A stretch of DNA of 64,000 bases. Source: Parahoeflea alexandrii (GTDB lineage Bacteria; Pseudomonadota; Alphaproteobacteria; Rhizobiales; Rhizobiaceae). How positions within the stretch are numbered: the first letter of the stretch is position 1; every line of letters starts with the position of its first letter. Both the position numbers and the translations under genes were made by a program. This document shows positions 9,147 to 18,677 of the stretch, one piece after another. Location of the stretch: contig NZ_JAPWHB010000002.1 of assembly GCF_027214025.1 (NCBI RefSeq), positions 372,001 to 436,000 of the forward strand. The letters run 5' to 3'. Below the pieces are notes generated by a model, which ran no database searches, was not told the origin of the DNA, and worked only from the letters and a program-made list of their open reading frames with translations.

Positions 9147-9515
9147 TCAACGCGTTCTCGACATGCCCTTGTCCGCCAGTTCGGCAATGTATTCGGCCCA
9201 GCGCTCCTCCTTCGCCTCGCCAATCTCGGAGAGGAAATTCCAGGTGAAGATGCCGCTGTCATGGCCGTCGTCGAACACCAGCCGAACGGCATAATTGCCG
9301 ACCGGCAGCACCTTCGAGATGGTCACGCCGGACTTGCCGCCGACAGTCACCCTCTGCGCCGGAGAATGCCCCTGCACTTCCGCCGAGGGCGAGCGGACCC
9401 TGAGCAGTTCGGCCTCGATGCCATAGCTGCGATCGTCGGTGAAACGGACCGTCAGCATGCGGCGGTCGGGAGAGACCCGTAATTCCTTGGGCCATGCCGT
9501 TTCATGAACGCTCAT
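9147..9515 (-). CDS. DUF971 domain protein
   Basis: This is a 122-residue protein of the DUF971 family (gamma-butyrobetaine hydroxylase N-terminal-like fold). Recognisable segments are WPKELRVSPDRRMLTVRFTDDRSYGIEAELLRVRSPSAEVQGH, and VLPVGNYAVRLVFDDGHDSGIFTWNFL near the C-terminus. Members are often linked with iron-sulfur or molybdenum cofactor genes. It lies divergent from moaA, with about 175 bases between the starts. The exact role is unknown. Confidence 0.8.
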   Translation of the reverse strand: MSVHETAWPKELRVSPDRRMLTVRFTDDRSYGIEAELLRVRSPSAEVQGHSPAQRVTVGGKSGVTISKVLPVGNYAVRLVFDDGHDSGIFTWNFLSEIGEAKEERWAEYIAELADKGMSRTR

Positions 9516-9689
9516 CGGTCGTAGTCCTCATTTTCTTCGCATTTGTGGCTGATCTAGAACCGATCCGGCCCGATCACAAGCCGAAGCCGTCAAAACTCAC
9601 CGTGATGGTGCCAATCGGTTTGGCCCGCCCCCTTGACGTGCCACCGCTGGATGACGACATTGCAATCAACCAATGAAGGATCCTCCGCC

Positions 9690-10703
9690 ATGGAAGACAC
9701 CGCAGCACCGACCATGATCGACCCGTTCGGCCGCGCGGTGAACTATCTCCGGGTGTCGGTCACCGACCGCTGCGATTTCCGCTGCACCTACTGCATGGCG
9801 GAAAACATGACGTTCCTGCCCAAGAAGGATCTTCTCACGCTGGAGGAACTCGACCGGGTCTGCACGGTTTTTGTCGAGAAGGGCGTGCGCAAGATCCGCC
9901 TCACCGGCGGCGAGCCACTGGTGCGCAAGAACATCATGGCCTTTGTTCGCCAGGTCGGCCGCCACATCGACGCCGGCCGCATGGATGAGCTGACGCTGAC
10001 CACCAACGGTTCCCAGCTCGCCCGCTTCTCCTCCGAGCTTTACGATTGCGGCGTTCGCCGCATCAACGTGTCGATCGACACGCTCGATCCGGACAAATTC
10101 CGCAAGATCACCCGCTGGGGCGAACTCGACAAGGTGCTCGAGGGCGTGCGCGCCGCCCAGGCCGCGGGCCTGAAGATCAAGATCAACGCCGTGGCGCTCA
10201 AGGGCTTCAACGACACCGCGATCCCCGAAATGCTCAAATGGGCGCATGACCAGGGCATGGACATGACCGTGATCGAGACCATGCCGATGGGCGAGATCGA
10301 CGAGGACCGCACCGACCAGTACATGCCGCTGTCGCTTCTGAGGAGCAATCTGGCCAAGCAGTTCACGCTCGAGGACATTCCGTTCCGCACCGGCGGCCCC
10401 GCCCGCTACGTGACGGTCAAGGAGACCGGCGGCAAACTCGGCTTCATCACCCCGATGACCCACAATTTCTGCGAAAGCTGCAACCGGGTGCGCCTGACCT
10501 GCACCGGCACGCTCTACATGTGCCTGGGCCAGAACGATGCGGCCGACCTGCGCTCGCCGCTGCGTACCTCCGAAGGCAACGAGCTCCTGTCGGCGGCCAT
10601 CGACGAGGCCATCACCCGCAAGCCCAAAGGCCATGACTTCATCATCGACCGGACGACCAAGCAGCCGGCCGTCGCCCGCCACATGAGCGTCACCGGCGGC
10701 TGA
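9690..10703 (+). CDS. moaA: GTP 3',8-cyclase MoaA (molybdenum cofactor synthesis)
   Basis: This radical-SAM enzyme makes 3',8-cyclo-GTP in the first step of molybdopterin synthesis, with MoaC as partner. The N-terminal cluster motif is CDFRCTYC and the C-terminal cluster is in [26 protein letters not shown] is the SAM-binding region. The protein ends in the conserved Gly-Gly needed for activity. Start at 9690 ([15 protein letters not shown]) has AAGGA upstream. At 337 residues it is full length. No other moa genes are adjacent. Confidence 0.96.
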   Translation: MEDTAAPTMIDPFGRAVNYLRVSVTDRCDFRCTYCMAENMTFLPKKDLLTLEELDRVCTVFVEKGVRKIRLTGGEPLVRKNIMAFVRQVGRHIDAGRMDELTLTTNGSQLARFSSELYDCGVRRINVSIDTLDPDKFRKITRWGELDKVLEGVRAAQAAGLKIKINAVALKGFNDTAIPEMLKWAHDQGMDMTVIETMPMGEIDEDRTDQYMPLSLLRSNLAKQFTLEDIPFRTGGPARYVTVKETGGKLGFITPMTHNFCESCNRVRLTCTGTLYMCLGQNDAADLRSPLRTSEGNELLSAAIDEAITRKPKGHDFIIDRTTKQPAVARHMSVTGG

Positions 10704-10837
10704 TCGCCTGCAGCGGCTTCACGCGGCGGCGGGTTCCGAGGCCCGCGACTGATCAATTTCCGTGATGGACCGGCAGTCCTGGCTGACTGTGTCGCCTGCC
10801 GCAACAATGCTATGAAGCGGGTTGAGCCAGCGATTCC

Positions 10838-11770
10838 ATGCCGGCCGTTTCCGGATGTATCATGGCCATTTCCCCCAATATGCGCGGCGCGTTGTTCATG
10901 TCCCTGTCGATGGCGGGGTTCACGTTCAACGATTCCATCGTCAAGCTGCTGACCAACGATATGAACGTCGCCCAGGTGATCCTTCTGCGCGGTGCGGTGG
11001 CCTCGCTGCTGATCTACCTGCTGGCCCGGCAGCGCCGCGCGCTCCGTCCGCTGCGCATCCTGCTCGACCCTTGGGTGGCGATCCGGGTCATTGGCGAACT
11101 CGGCGGCACGCTGACCTTCCTGGTCGGACTGTCCCACATCCCGCTGGCCAACGCATCGGCAATCCTCCAGGCCCTCCCCCTCGCCGTCACCATGGCCGCG
11201 GCGCTGTTTCTGTCCGAGCCTGTCGGATGGAGACGCTGGGGCGCCATTCTAACCGGTTTTGTCGGGGTCCTGATCATCGTGCGGCCAGGGCTGGAAGGCT
11301 TTTCTCCCTATGCGCTTATGATTGTCGGCACCGTCATCTTCGCCGCCGTGCGCGACATCGCCACGCGCAAGATCGATGCCGCCATTCCGTCGCTGTTCCT
11401 GTCAACGGTCACGGCGGCGGGCGTGGCCGTCGCCGGCCTTGTGCTGATCGGGCCGATGGGCGGCTGGAGCCCGGTGTCCGCGGCAGATTTCGGCCTGATC
11501 TGCCTCGCCGCCTGCCTGCTGCTGGTCGGCTACCAGTTCATCATCATGTCGATGCGCGAGGGCGAGATCTCGTTCATCGCTCCGTTCCGCTACACCAGCT
11601 TCATCTGGGCCCTGCTCCTGGGAATGGTGGTGTTTGGCGAGTACCCGGATGCCTTCATGATCGCCGGGGGCGTTATCGTCATCGGTTCGGGTCTCTACAC
11701 GCTCTACCGCGAACGCATCAGGAGCACGGCCAAGCCTGCGGCCCGGGCGGCTCCCCGTCACTTACCTTGA
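10838..11770 (+). CDS. EamA/DMT-family transporter
   Basis: This is a 310-residue inner-membrane protein with ten predicted membrane segments in two EamA repeats (about residues 14-145 and 160-295). The drug/metabolite transporter family exports amino acids, nucleosides or other metabolites; the substrate cannot be read from sequence. ATG at 10838 is given; ATG at 10862 (MAISPNMRGALFMS) is an equally plausible start that removes eight polar residues. It follows moaA by about 130 bases and is probably a separate transcript. Confidence 0.85.
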   Translation: MPAVSGCIMAISPNMRGALFMSLSMAGFTFNDSIVKLLTNDMNVAQVILLRGAVASLLIYLLARQRRALRPLRILLDPWVAIRVIGELGGTLTFLVGLSHIPLANASAILQALPLAVTMAAALFLSEPVGWRRWGAILTGFVGVLIIVRPGLEGFSPYALMIVGTVIFAAVRDIATRKIDAAIPSLFLSTVTAAGVAVAGLVLIGPMGGWSPVSAADFGLICLAACLLLVGYQFIIMSMREGEISFIAPFRYTSFIWALLLGMVVFGEYPDAFMIAGGVIVIGSGLYTLYRERIRSTAKPAARAAPRHLP

Positions 11771-11777
11771 AACTCAC

Positions 11778-12008
11778 CTACCGGGACGCGGAAATTGGCT
11801 TGGAGGAAAAACCTTCATCCACTTCAGGGAGTGAGGCTTCCTTGGCTGAAGTGTTGACATTGACGACCGAACGGATACTTCCAGAAGGCTTCGGGCCTGA
11901 ACGGCGCGCCGCTTCATTGTCCAGTTCGGAGAGCAACTTGACATGCATACAATCACCCCAGGCTGCATTGCAGAAGGGACATTGGTCAAATTCGCCGTTG
12001 CCGGACAT
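11778..12008 (-). CDS. Small cysteine-motif protein, function unknown
   Basis: This is a 76-residue open frame with an N-terminal CPFCNAAWGDCMHVKLLSE: two close cysteines plus a third Cys and a His that could bind zinc. The C-terminal half is polar and low-complexity. I do not recognise a named family, but the motif resembles small zinc-ribbon-like hypotheticals. It lies between convergent and divergent transporters on the opposite strand. A second overlapping minus frame (106 residues, 11774-12094) has no comparable motif and is rejected. Confidence 0.5.
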   Translation of the reverse strand: MSGNGEFDQCPFCNAAWGDCMHVKLLSELDNEAARRSGPKPSGSIRSVVNVNTSAKEASLPEVDEGFSSKPISASR

Positions 12009-12226
12009 CTGGCTTCACCCGATCCAACATCAGATTCCATTAACAACAAACACCCTAGGAATCCACTGCTTTTAAGTTGTCCTATCAGAATCAAAAAGTA
12101 AAACGTATTCGCCCGACGTGCAACCGCGCGGTAACTTGTTCCACATCAATGAAGGCCCCGACGCACAAACCTCATTCAAGCATTAGTTCGTGTGCGCCGG
12201 CGCCGTGAGGATACAAAACACCAGCA

Positions 12227-13456
12227 ATGACCAAAACAGTATTCCTCAATCGCAAGACACCGCCACACATTGCCACGCTTGTGGTGATCGCCGGGCTCAG
12301 CGCACTGAATATGAACCTTATTCTGCCTTCGCTGCCGGGTATCGCCACGTACTACAAGGCGGATTATGCCCTGGTTCAGCTGGCAGTGTCCGGCTACCTG
12401 GGCGTCACCGGCCTGCTGCAGCTGATCATCGGCCCGTTGTCGGACCGTTACGGGCGGCGTCCGGTGATGATCGCCAGCCTGATGATCTTCCTGATTGCCA
12501 CTGCGCTGGCGCCTTTCGCGCCAACCATCGAGACATTCCTCGCAATCCGCATGCTGCAGGCCGGTGTTGTCTCCGGAATGGTGCTTTCGCGCGCCATCGT
12601 TCGCGATATCGTCGGCACCGATCAGGCCGCCTCGATGATCGGGTACGTCACCATGGGGATGACATTGGCGCCGATGATCGGTCCGGCTTTGGGCGGGATC
12701 CTGGAGGAACTGTTGGGCTGGCAATCGGTCTTCGCGCTTTTGTTCCTCTTTGGTGTCGTGACCTTCATTCTGCTGCTGGCCGACCTGGGGGAAACCAATC
12801 TCAACCGCTCTGCCAGCATGCTCAAGCAGTTCGGCGCCTATCCGGAACTTGCCCGCTCCCGCCGCTTCTGGGGCTATTCGCTGACAGCCACCTTTGCGTC
12901 GGGCGCGTTCTTCTCGTTTCTTGGCGGCGGTCCGTTTGTGGCAACCGCCATCCTCGGCTTGCCTCCATCGCGGCTTGGCCTCTATTTCGTGTTCATCGCG
13001 CTGGGATACATGACCGGGAATTTCCTCTCCGGCCGCTTCGCCAGCCAGATCGGCATCAACCGCATGATGGTCACGGGCTGCATCATTTCCACCCTCGGCA
13101 TGAGCCTGTCGCTGATGCTGTTTCTCGCGGGACTGTGGCATCCGATGTCCTTCTTCGGACCGATGCTTTTTGTCGGCCTTGGCAACGGCATCACCCTGCC
13201 GAGCGCCAATGCCGGCATCGTCAGCGTTCGCCCGCATCTGGCGGGATCCGCCTCGGGCCTCGGCGGCGCCATGATGATTGGCGGCGGTGCGGCGCTGTCA
13301 GCTCTGGCCGGCGCTGTTCTCTCCACCGAAACTGGCCCCTATCCGCTGACCATCGTCATGCTGGTCTCTTGCATCCTAAGCGTGCTGGCCACGCTCTACG
13401 TGATCCGGGTCGAAAACAGCCTTTCCGGCGATGCAAGGATCGAACGGTCCTCCTGA
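12227..13456 (+). CDS. MFS drug exporter, Bcr/CflA subfamily
   Basis: This is a 409-residue protein with twelve membrane segments. The MFS motif A is GPLSDRYGRRPVM between segments 2 and 3, and the early ALNMNLILPSLPGIATYYKADYALVQLAVSGYL matches the DHA1 Bcr/CflA subgroup. Members export bicyclomycin, chloramphenicol, sulfonamides or metabolites by proton antiport. The substrate here is unknown. ATG at 12227 begins a typical short cytoplasmic leader. Confidence 0.88.
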   Translation: MTKTVFLNRKTPPHIATLVVIAGLSALNMNLILPSLPGIATYYKADYALVQLAVSGYLGVTGLLQLIIGPLSDRYGRRPVMIASLMIFLIATALAPFAPTIETFLAIRMLQAGVVSGMVLSRAIVRDIVGTDQAASMIGYVTMGMTLAPMIGPALGGILEELLGWQSVFALLFLFGVVTFILLLADLGETNLNRSASMLKQFGAYPELARSRRFWGYSLTATFASGAFFSFLGGGPFVATAILGLPPSRLGLYFVFIALGYMTGNFLSGRFASQIGINRMMVTGCIISTLGMSLSLMLFLAGLWHPMSFFGPMLFVGLGNGITLPSANAGIVSVRPHLAGSASGLGGAMMIGGGAALSALAGAVLSTETGPYPLTIVMLVSCILSVLATLYVIRVENSLSGDARIERSS

Positions 13457-13672
13457 GCCTCCCGGCGACTGCATGGCCCGCACAGCCAAACCGGCCATCG
13501 ATTCATGGCCCCGCAAAAGCTTACCCGCATTGGCATTGGGTAAGCTCGCATTTCCTGTTGCAATCCCCGGCAAAACAGTGGGAATATTCCGCCCAGCGCG
13601 GTGAACATCACCTGCGATCAACGGAAAGCGGCGGTCCAACAAGCCGCTATCCAGCCAACAGAGAGGACACCT

Positions 13673-14473
13673 ATGTCTATTTCCCGACGGATTGTTCTTG
13701 CAGCCTCGGCTGCAGCACTCGCTCTTTCGATGGGCGCAGCAGCCCAGGCGGCCAGCCATGGCGGCATGAAGAAGCTCATCATCGGCACCGAAGGCGCCTA
13801 CCCCCCCTTCAACAATCTTGAATCCGACGGCAGCCTGGTCGGTTTCGACATCGACATCGCCAAGGCGCTTTGCGAGGAAATGAAGGTCGAATGCGAATTT
13901 GTCACCCAGGACTGGGACGGCATCATTCCCGCGCTTCTCGCCGGCAAGTTCGACGCCATCATCGCCTCCATGTCGATCACCGACGAGCGCCGGGAAAAGG
14001 TGGATTTCACTAACAAGTACTACAACACCGGTCCGGCCATTGCCGTGCCGAATGACAGCGCCATCACCGAAGCCACCGACGCCGGCCTCGCCGGCAAGGC
14101 GCTGGGTGCGCAGTCCTCGACCACCCACTCCAACTACGCGGAAGCCAAGTTTCCCTCTGCCGACCTGAAGCTTTACCCGACGCCTGACGAATACAAGCTC
14201 GACATTGCATCGGGACGCATTGACGCCGTCATCGACGACGTGATCGTGCTGTCGGACTGGCTCAAGTCAGACGATGGCAAGGCCTGCTGTAAGATGCTCT
14301 CCGCCCTGACCCCCGATCCGGTCATCAACGGCGAAGGCGCGGGCATTGCCATCCGCAAGGGCGAAACCGAACTGCGCGACATGTTCAACGCAGCCATCGC
14401 CGCAATCCGCGCCAACGGCACCTACAAGACCATCAACGACAAGTATTTCGACGTTGATGTCTATGGCGACTAA
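13673..14473 (+). CDS. Polar amino-acid ABC transporter, periplasmic binding protein
   Basis: This is a family 3 solute-binding protein of 266 residues. The signal peptide is MSISRRIVLAASAAALALSMGAAAQAA. The lobe-one motif GTEGAYPPFNN, then GFDIDIAKALCEEM and SMSITDERREKVDFTNKYY, are typical of binding proteins for lysine, arginine, ornithine or opines. GAGIG-like IRKGETEL and INDKYF near the C-terminus complete the fold. GAGAGG precedes the ATG at 13673. It is the first gene of a set with two permeases but no ATPase gene. Confidence 0.9.
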   Translation: MSISRRIVLAASAAALALSMGAAAQAASHGGMKKLIIGTEGAYPPFNNLESDGSLVGFDIDIAKALCEEMKVECEFVTQDWDGIIPALLAGKFDAIIASMSITDERREKVDFTNKYYNTGPAIAVPNDSAITEATDAGLAGKALGAQSSTTHSNYAEAKFPSADLKLYPTPDEYKLDIASGRIDAVIDDVIVLSDWLKSDDGKACCKMLSALTPDPVINGEGAGIAIRKGETELRDMFNAAIAAIRANGTYKTINDKYFDVDVYGD

Positions 14474-14577
14474 GTCGATCCTGCATCGGTCAAAGACCTA
14501 GAAAATGGCGGTGGACGCTCGATCGTCCGCCGCCACACTCCAAGACCGCCAGAAAGGCGGCAGGATCAGGGGATAGA

Positions 14578-15378
14578 ATGGAACCGACAGCATCGCTGGG
14601 AGGGCAGCTATATCGGCTTGCGTCGCTGTTTGACCCGTTCTGTGGCCCGCTGGGCCTGCTCAACCTGCTGCCCGAAGGCTCGCTTCTCTCCTGCGGCGAC
14701 ACCGGCTGGGGCGACGAGGTGGCGCGGGGCTTCTTCGTCACCATCACTCTGGCCCTGTGCACGCTGCCGATCGGGCTGACCATCGGGCTGTTCCTTTCCC
14801 TGGCCAAGCAGACCGAAATCCGCACGCTCCGGGCTGCGGCCAATATCTACACCACGATCTTTCGCGGCCTGCCGGAACTGCTGACCATCTTCATGATCTA
14901 TTTCGGCCTGCAGATCGCCGTGCGTGAGATGGCGCTGGCGCTGGGCTACGAGAGCGGCTTCGATGTCAATTCCTTCGTCGCCGGCACCATCGCGCTGTCG
15001 CTGGTGTTCTCGGCCTATGCCTCGGAAGTGCTCTCCTCCGCCTTCAAGGCCATTCCCAAGGGCCAGTACGAGGCGGGCTACGCGCTGGGCCTGCGCCCGG
15101 GCAAGACCATGCGGCTCATCATCCTGCCGCAGCTGGTCCGCATCGCCCTGCCGGGTTTGGGCAATCTCTGGATGATCCTGATCAAGGATACCGCGCTGAT
15201 TTCGGTGATCGGGCTCGGCGACACGCTGCGCCAGACCGGCATTGCCGCCAAGGTCACCAAGGAAGCCTTCTTCTTCTACGGCATCGCCTGCCTGCTGTTC
15301 CTCACCCTGGCGATGGCCTCGTCCGTGGTGTTCTCGAAGATCGAAACCAGAGTGCAGCGTTCGGGAGTGAACCGATGA
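14578..15378 (+). CDS. Polar amino-acid ABC transporter permease (HisQ-like)
   Basis: This is a 266-residue inner-membrane permease with about five to six membrane segments. It has the amino-acid permease signature IFRGLPELLTIF and the cytoplasmic EAA loop (KGQYEAGYALGLRPGKTMRLIILPQ) that docks with an ATPase. It lies about 100 bases after the binding-protein gene, and its stop overlaps the next permease start by four bases (ATGA), so both are co-translated as a heterodimer. Confidence 0.9.
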   Translation: MEPTASLGGQLYRLASLFDPFCGPLGLLNLLPEGSLLSCGDTGWGDEVARGFFVTITLALCTLPIGLTIGLFLSLAKQTEIRTLRAAANIYTTIFRGLPELLTIFMIYFGLQIAVREMALALGYESGFDVNSFVAGTIALSLVFSAYASEVLSSAFKAIPKGQYEAGYALGLRPGKTMRLIILPQLVRIALPGLGNLWMILIKDTALISVIGLGDTLRQTGIAAKVTKEAFFFYGIACLLFLTLAMASSVVFSKIETRVQRSGVNR

Positions 15379-16205
15379 GCGTCGCCGACGAGCTGATCCC
15401 GCCGCAGCCCGCGCCTCCGGTCCAGGCCTTTCACTGGACCGGCTTGCGCATTCTCGGCGCCACGTTGCTTGGCCTGTGGATCGTCGCCGGCATTGCCCTG
15501 GTGCTCTGGCTGGTGGACGCCTGGGACATCGACAAGGTCACCACCTATGGCCCGAAATTCCTGTCGGGCCTGGCAACGACGCTGACCCTCGTCGGCATCT
15601 CCGTCACCCTGGGTGCTGTGCTGTCCGTTCCCATAGCGCTGGGGCGGATGTCATCCAACCGCGTCCTGTCCTGGATCGCCTACGGCTATGTCTACTTCTT
15701 CCGCGGCACGCCGCTGATCGCCCAGCTGTTCCTGATCTATTACGGCTTCGGCAGCTTCCGCACCGAACTCGAGGCCATCGGCCTCTGGGTGTTCTTCCGC
15801 GACGCCTGGAACTGCGCCCTGTTCGCCTTCACGCTCAACACCGCCGCCTATCAGGCCGAGATCCTGCGCGGCGCCATCGAGAGCGTCACCCGCGGCCAGC
15901 ACGAGGGCGCCGCGGCGCTGGGCCTGACCCGGTTCCAGACCTTCCACCAGATCATCCTGCCCCAGGCGATGATCGTGGCGCTCAGACCCTATGGCAACGA
16001 GATCATCCTGATGATCAAGGGCTCGGCGATTGTCGCGATCGTCACCGTTTTCGACCTGATGGGCGAGACACGCCGGGCCTATTCGCGCACCTTCGATTTC
16101 CAGACCTATATCTGGGCGGCAGTGTTCTACCTGGTCATCGTCGAGGCGCTGCGCAATATCTGGGAAAAGCTCGAACAGCGGCTCACCCGCCACCTCAAGC
16201 GCTAG
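15375..16205 (+). CDS. Polar amino-acid ABC transporter permease (HisM-like)
   Basis: This is a 276-residue partner permease. It shows the family motif YFFRGTPLIAQLFLIYYGFG and the EAA loop TRGQHEGAAALGLTRFQTFHQIILPQAM. It should pair with the upstream HisQ-like permease. The usual ATP-binding subunit is missing: the next gene on this strand is a methyltransferase. The transporter must borrow an ATPase encoded elsewhere, or the ATPase gene was lost. Confidence 0.9.
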   Translation: MSVADELIPPQPAPPVQAFHWTGLRILGATLLGLWIVAGIALVLWLVDAWDIDKVTTYGPKFLSGLATTLTLVGISVTLGAVLSVPIALGRMSSNRVLSWIAYGYVYFFRGTPLIAQLFLIYYGFGSFRTELEAIGLWVFFRDAWNCALFAFTLNTAAYQAEILRGAIESVTRGQHEGAAALGLTRFQTFHQIILPQAMIVALRPYGNEIILMIKGSAIVAIVTVFDLMGETRRAYSRTFDFQTYIWAAVFYLVIVEALRNIWEKLEQRLTRHLKR

Positions 16206-16278
16206 CCGCCTCATTCACCGCTTGCCGCGCCCGCGCCTTTGTATAAAAGGGGCGCGAAACCTCTATTGGAGCCAGACC

Positions 16279-17091
16279 ATGGCAAAGACCGACGACGACG
16301 CTCTGGCGGAAGCCTACAACCGCGCGCTGGCGCTGGAAAAATCCGGCGATTTCGATCTCGCGGCGGTAGCCTATGCCGAAGTGCTGGCGCTCGATCCCGA
16401 AGACCACGGCGGCGCCGCAGTAAGGCTTGCCTCGATGAAACGCGGCGACGTACCGGTGCGCGCCTCGGAGGCCTATGTGACCACGCTGTTTGACCAGCAC
16501 GCCGATGTCTTCGACAAGGTGCTGGTCGAGGATCTCGGCTACCATGTACCGCTGCTTCTCCGCCAGCGGCTGATCGAACTGGGGCTCACCAGCTTCGACC
16601 GGATGCTCGATCTCGGCTGCGGCACCGGCCTCACCGGCGGCGCGCTCGAGGACATGGTCGATGACGCCACCGGCCTCGACCTTGCCGAGAACATGGTCGA
16701 GATCGCCCATGAAAAGGGCCTCTACGACACGCTCTACGTGGCCGATGCCGTCGACTACCTAGAGGACAATGACGACGAGCCGTTTGATCTCATCGCCGCC
16801 ACTGACGTGCTGCCCTATCTCGGCGCGCTCGAGCCGCTGTTTGCCGCGGCGGCGGCGAACGCCACGCCCGGCGCGCTGTTGTGCTTTTCAAGCGAGACCC
16901 TGCCCGAGGCCGATTTCGAAGGCCGTCCCTACACGGTCGGCCGCTTCCAGCGTTTTGCCCACACCGAGGCCTATGTGCGCGCAGCACTCGAGGCGGCAGG
17001 CTTCGAAACGCTTGAGGCCGGCGACATCGTCGTCCGCCACGAACAAGGCCTGCCCATTGCCGGGCATCTGTTCATCGCACGCAAGAGCTGA
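16279..17091 (+). CDS. SAM-dependent methyltransferase with N-terminal TPR-like segment
   Basis: This is a 270-residue soluble protein. Residues 1-50 resemble one TPR unit (ALAEAYNRALALEKSGDFDLAAVAYAEVLALDPED). The class I methyltransferase core follows, with motif I FDRMLDLGCGTGLTGGAL and the acidic loop DDATGLDLAENMV. The substrate is unknown; the layout matches the class annotated as TPR-repeat methyltransferases or contractility-like homologs. GGAG precedes the ATG at 16279. The frame starting at 16222 adds unlikely residues. Confidence 0.82.
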   Translation: MAKTDDDALAEAYNRALALEKSGDFDLAAVAYAEVLALDPEDHGGAAVRLASMKRGDVPVRASEAYVTTLFDQHADVFDKVLVEDLGYHVPLLLRQRLIELGLTSFDRMLDLGCGTGLTGGALEDMVDDATGLDLAENMVEIAHEKGLYDTLYVADAVDYLEDNDDEPFDLIAATDVLPYLGALEPLFAAAAANATPGALLCFSSETLPEADFEGRPYTVGRFQRFAHTEAYVRAALEAAGFETLEAGDIVVRHEQGLPIAGHLFIARKS

Positions 17092-17195
17092 GCTTTTTCC
17101 AACCTGAACAAGACGATGTCGCAAACCGCCGCGGCGGCATCCGGGCCTTCATCACATAGCCGTGGGTGCGGTCGCCCGTTTCGCCGCAGCCGCGC

Positions 17196-17981
17196 TCAGA
17201 TTTCACGGGCCGCCTGGACCGCGATGCCTGCCAGGTCGGGTTGACCGCCAGGGCCGACCACGACGTAAGCCGCCCCGTTGCTCTTCCAGGATACGAAATC
17301 GAACCCCTTGATCGTCTGCTGCTTGAGGGTGGGCGGCGATGCCGTGTCGCCGTTCGGGCTGCTTTGCAGGCACAGCGCGATGACGGTACCATCGGCCTGC
17401 CGGTACATCAGCTGCCCAACCGGCTTGCCATTGGCGACCAGCAGACGGCCACCCTCGAATGTCAGCCCGAAACCTGTCAGGTCCGGGATCGAGAACGCCA
17501 CGCCGACGTTCGCCCCGAGCCATTTTTTCAGGTGATCGGATTCGTCCGCCCCGACCTCGACGAGGTGGCGCTGCTGACCCGCGTAGATCGCGTGATAATC
17601 GGCGATGTCATTGAGCCAGCCGGCCTGCGCCACCAGGGTGCCGGCAGGCGAAATCCGGTCCTTCAGCAAATAGCCACCCATTCCCCCGAACACGAACAGG
17701 GCGAGGCCGGCGGCGAGCGCCCCCCAGACCGGACGCGAAGCCGGGCGCGAGGGTGGGGATCCGACGGGCAATGCCTTGATCTTTTGCGCGAGCGCCAGCG
17801 GTACCGGGTCGCCCAGCTGCGCATCGAACTGATCCTGCGCCAACGCGTCGGCGGCAATCAGCGCGTCAAGTTCGGCCTGCAAAGCAGGGTCCGTTTCCAG
17901 CATGGCCTCGAGCGACCGGGCTTCCGCCGCGTCCAGCTCGCCGTCCAGATAGGCACTCAACTTGATGGAAATATCTGTCAT
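17196..17981 (-). CDS. Anti-sigma factor (membrane, for adjacent ECF sigma)
   Basis: This is a 261-residue protein with a cytoplasmic N-terminal anti-sigma segment (MTDISIKLSAYLDGELDAAEARSLEAMLETDPAL), one membrane helix at about residues 86-106, and a periplasmic domain. No HxxxCxxC zinc motif is seen, so it is not a ZAS-type anti-sigma. The ATG at 17981 overlaps the sigma stop by four bases (ATGA), as is usual for a sigma/anti-sigma pair with matched translation. It should hold the sigma factor at the membrane until an unknown envelope signal arrives. Confidence 0.82.
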   Translation of the reverse strand: MTDISIKLSAYLDGELDAAEARSLEAMLETDPALQAELDALIAADALAQDQFDAQLGDPVPLALAQKIKALPVGSPPSRPASRPVWGALAAGLALFVFGGMGGYLLKDRISPAGTLVAQAGWLNDIADYHAIYAGQQRHLVEVGADESDHLKKWLGANVGVAFSIPDLTGFGLTFEGGRLLVANGKPVGQLMYRQADGTVIALCLQSSPNGDTASPPTLKQQTIKGFDFVSWKSNGAAYVVVGPGGQPDLAGIAVQAAREI

Positions 17982-18484
17982 GTCGTGATCCGCTCCCCCT
18001 GACCAAGGGTGGAAACCAGCAGTTTTCTTGCCCTGTGAATGCGGCTCATAACGGTTCCGACCGGAATATCCAGGAGCTCCGCGACTTCCAGATAGCTGTA
18101 TCCCTCCGCGCAAACCAGCAGCAATGGGCGGGAAAGCTCCGCAGGCAGGGCGCTGACCTTGCCCTGCACCTGCCTTGCCGCAATGGCGTCATCGGCATCT
18201 GCGGTTTGCAGTTCCGTTGCATCTTCTGCGGCGACATGGCCCTGCCCTTGCCGGATCTGGCGCTTGCGGATCTCGCTGATCCAGAGGTTGCGGATGATCC
18301 GGAACATCCAGCGATCCAGCGGCTGCCCGGGATCGTAGTGATTCCACTTTTGCAGCGCCGCCGCGCAGGCATCCTGCACCAGGTCATCGGCGTCGGCAGC
18401 CGAGCGGGTCAGCGAAAGCGCAAACCGCCGGAGTCGAGGCAATAGTCCGATCATCTCGGTCTTGAACTGGTCTGGCGTAGTCAC
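17978..18484 (-). CDS. ECF-family RNA polymerase sigma factor
   Basis: This is a 168-residue sigma factor. Region 2 is ADDLVQDACAAALQKW...DRWMFRIIRNLWISEIRKR and region 4 is LPAELSRPLLLVCAEGYSYLEVAELLDIPVGTVMSRIHRARKLL. Region 3 is absent, as in all ECF factors. GTG at 18484 (VTTPDQFKTEMIGLL) with GAGGC upstream gives the family length; the longer frame to 18805 runs through the neighbouring gene's 3' end. It probably directs the secreted-protein gene at 18678-19022 and its own operon. Confidence 0.88.
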   Translation of the reverse strand: MTTPDQFKTEMIGLLPRLRRFALSLTRSAADADDLVQDACAAALQKWNHYDPGQPLDRWMFRIIRNLWISEIRKRQIRQGQGHVAAEDATELQTADADDAIAARQVQGKVSALPAELSRPLLLVCAEGYSYLEVAELLDIPVGTVMSRIHRARKLLVSTLGQGERITT

Positions 18485-18633
18485 CTTTGCCTCATTCCCG
18501 TTGGCTGCGGCGTCGCCCCGGTTTGCGCGGGCAATCTGCCCCCGAGGGCCGGCTCGCGCCGACCGTTGACCATTAATGACCATTTTTCCGGCACCGTTGC
18601 AATCCGCCATTACCTTGCGGCCGAAACCCGAAT

Positions 18634-18667
18634 CCAGGGGCCGCGCGCAACGGCTGGCGGCCCCTGG
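18634..18667. terminator. Strong hairpin between secreted-protein gene and sigma gene
   Basis: A perfect ten-pair stem (CCAGGGGCCG with CGGCCCCTGG) has a 14-base loop, starting 10 bases after the secreted-protein stop. There is no T run on either strand, so it may slow or protect transcripts rather than end them, giving less sigma than secreted protein. Confidence 0.55.
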
Positions 18668-18677
18668 TCTCACTGCC

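Noticed and set aside
12190-13821. 543-residue plus-strand frame over the MFS exporter
   Set aside because: It is another frame of the same strand; only the 12227-13456 frame gives membrane helices and MFS motif A.
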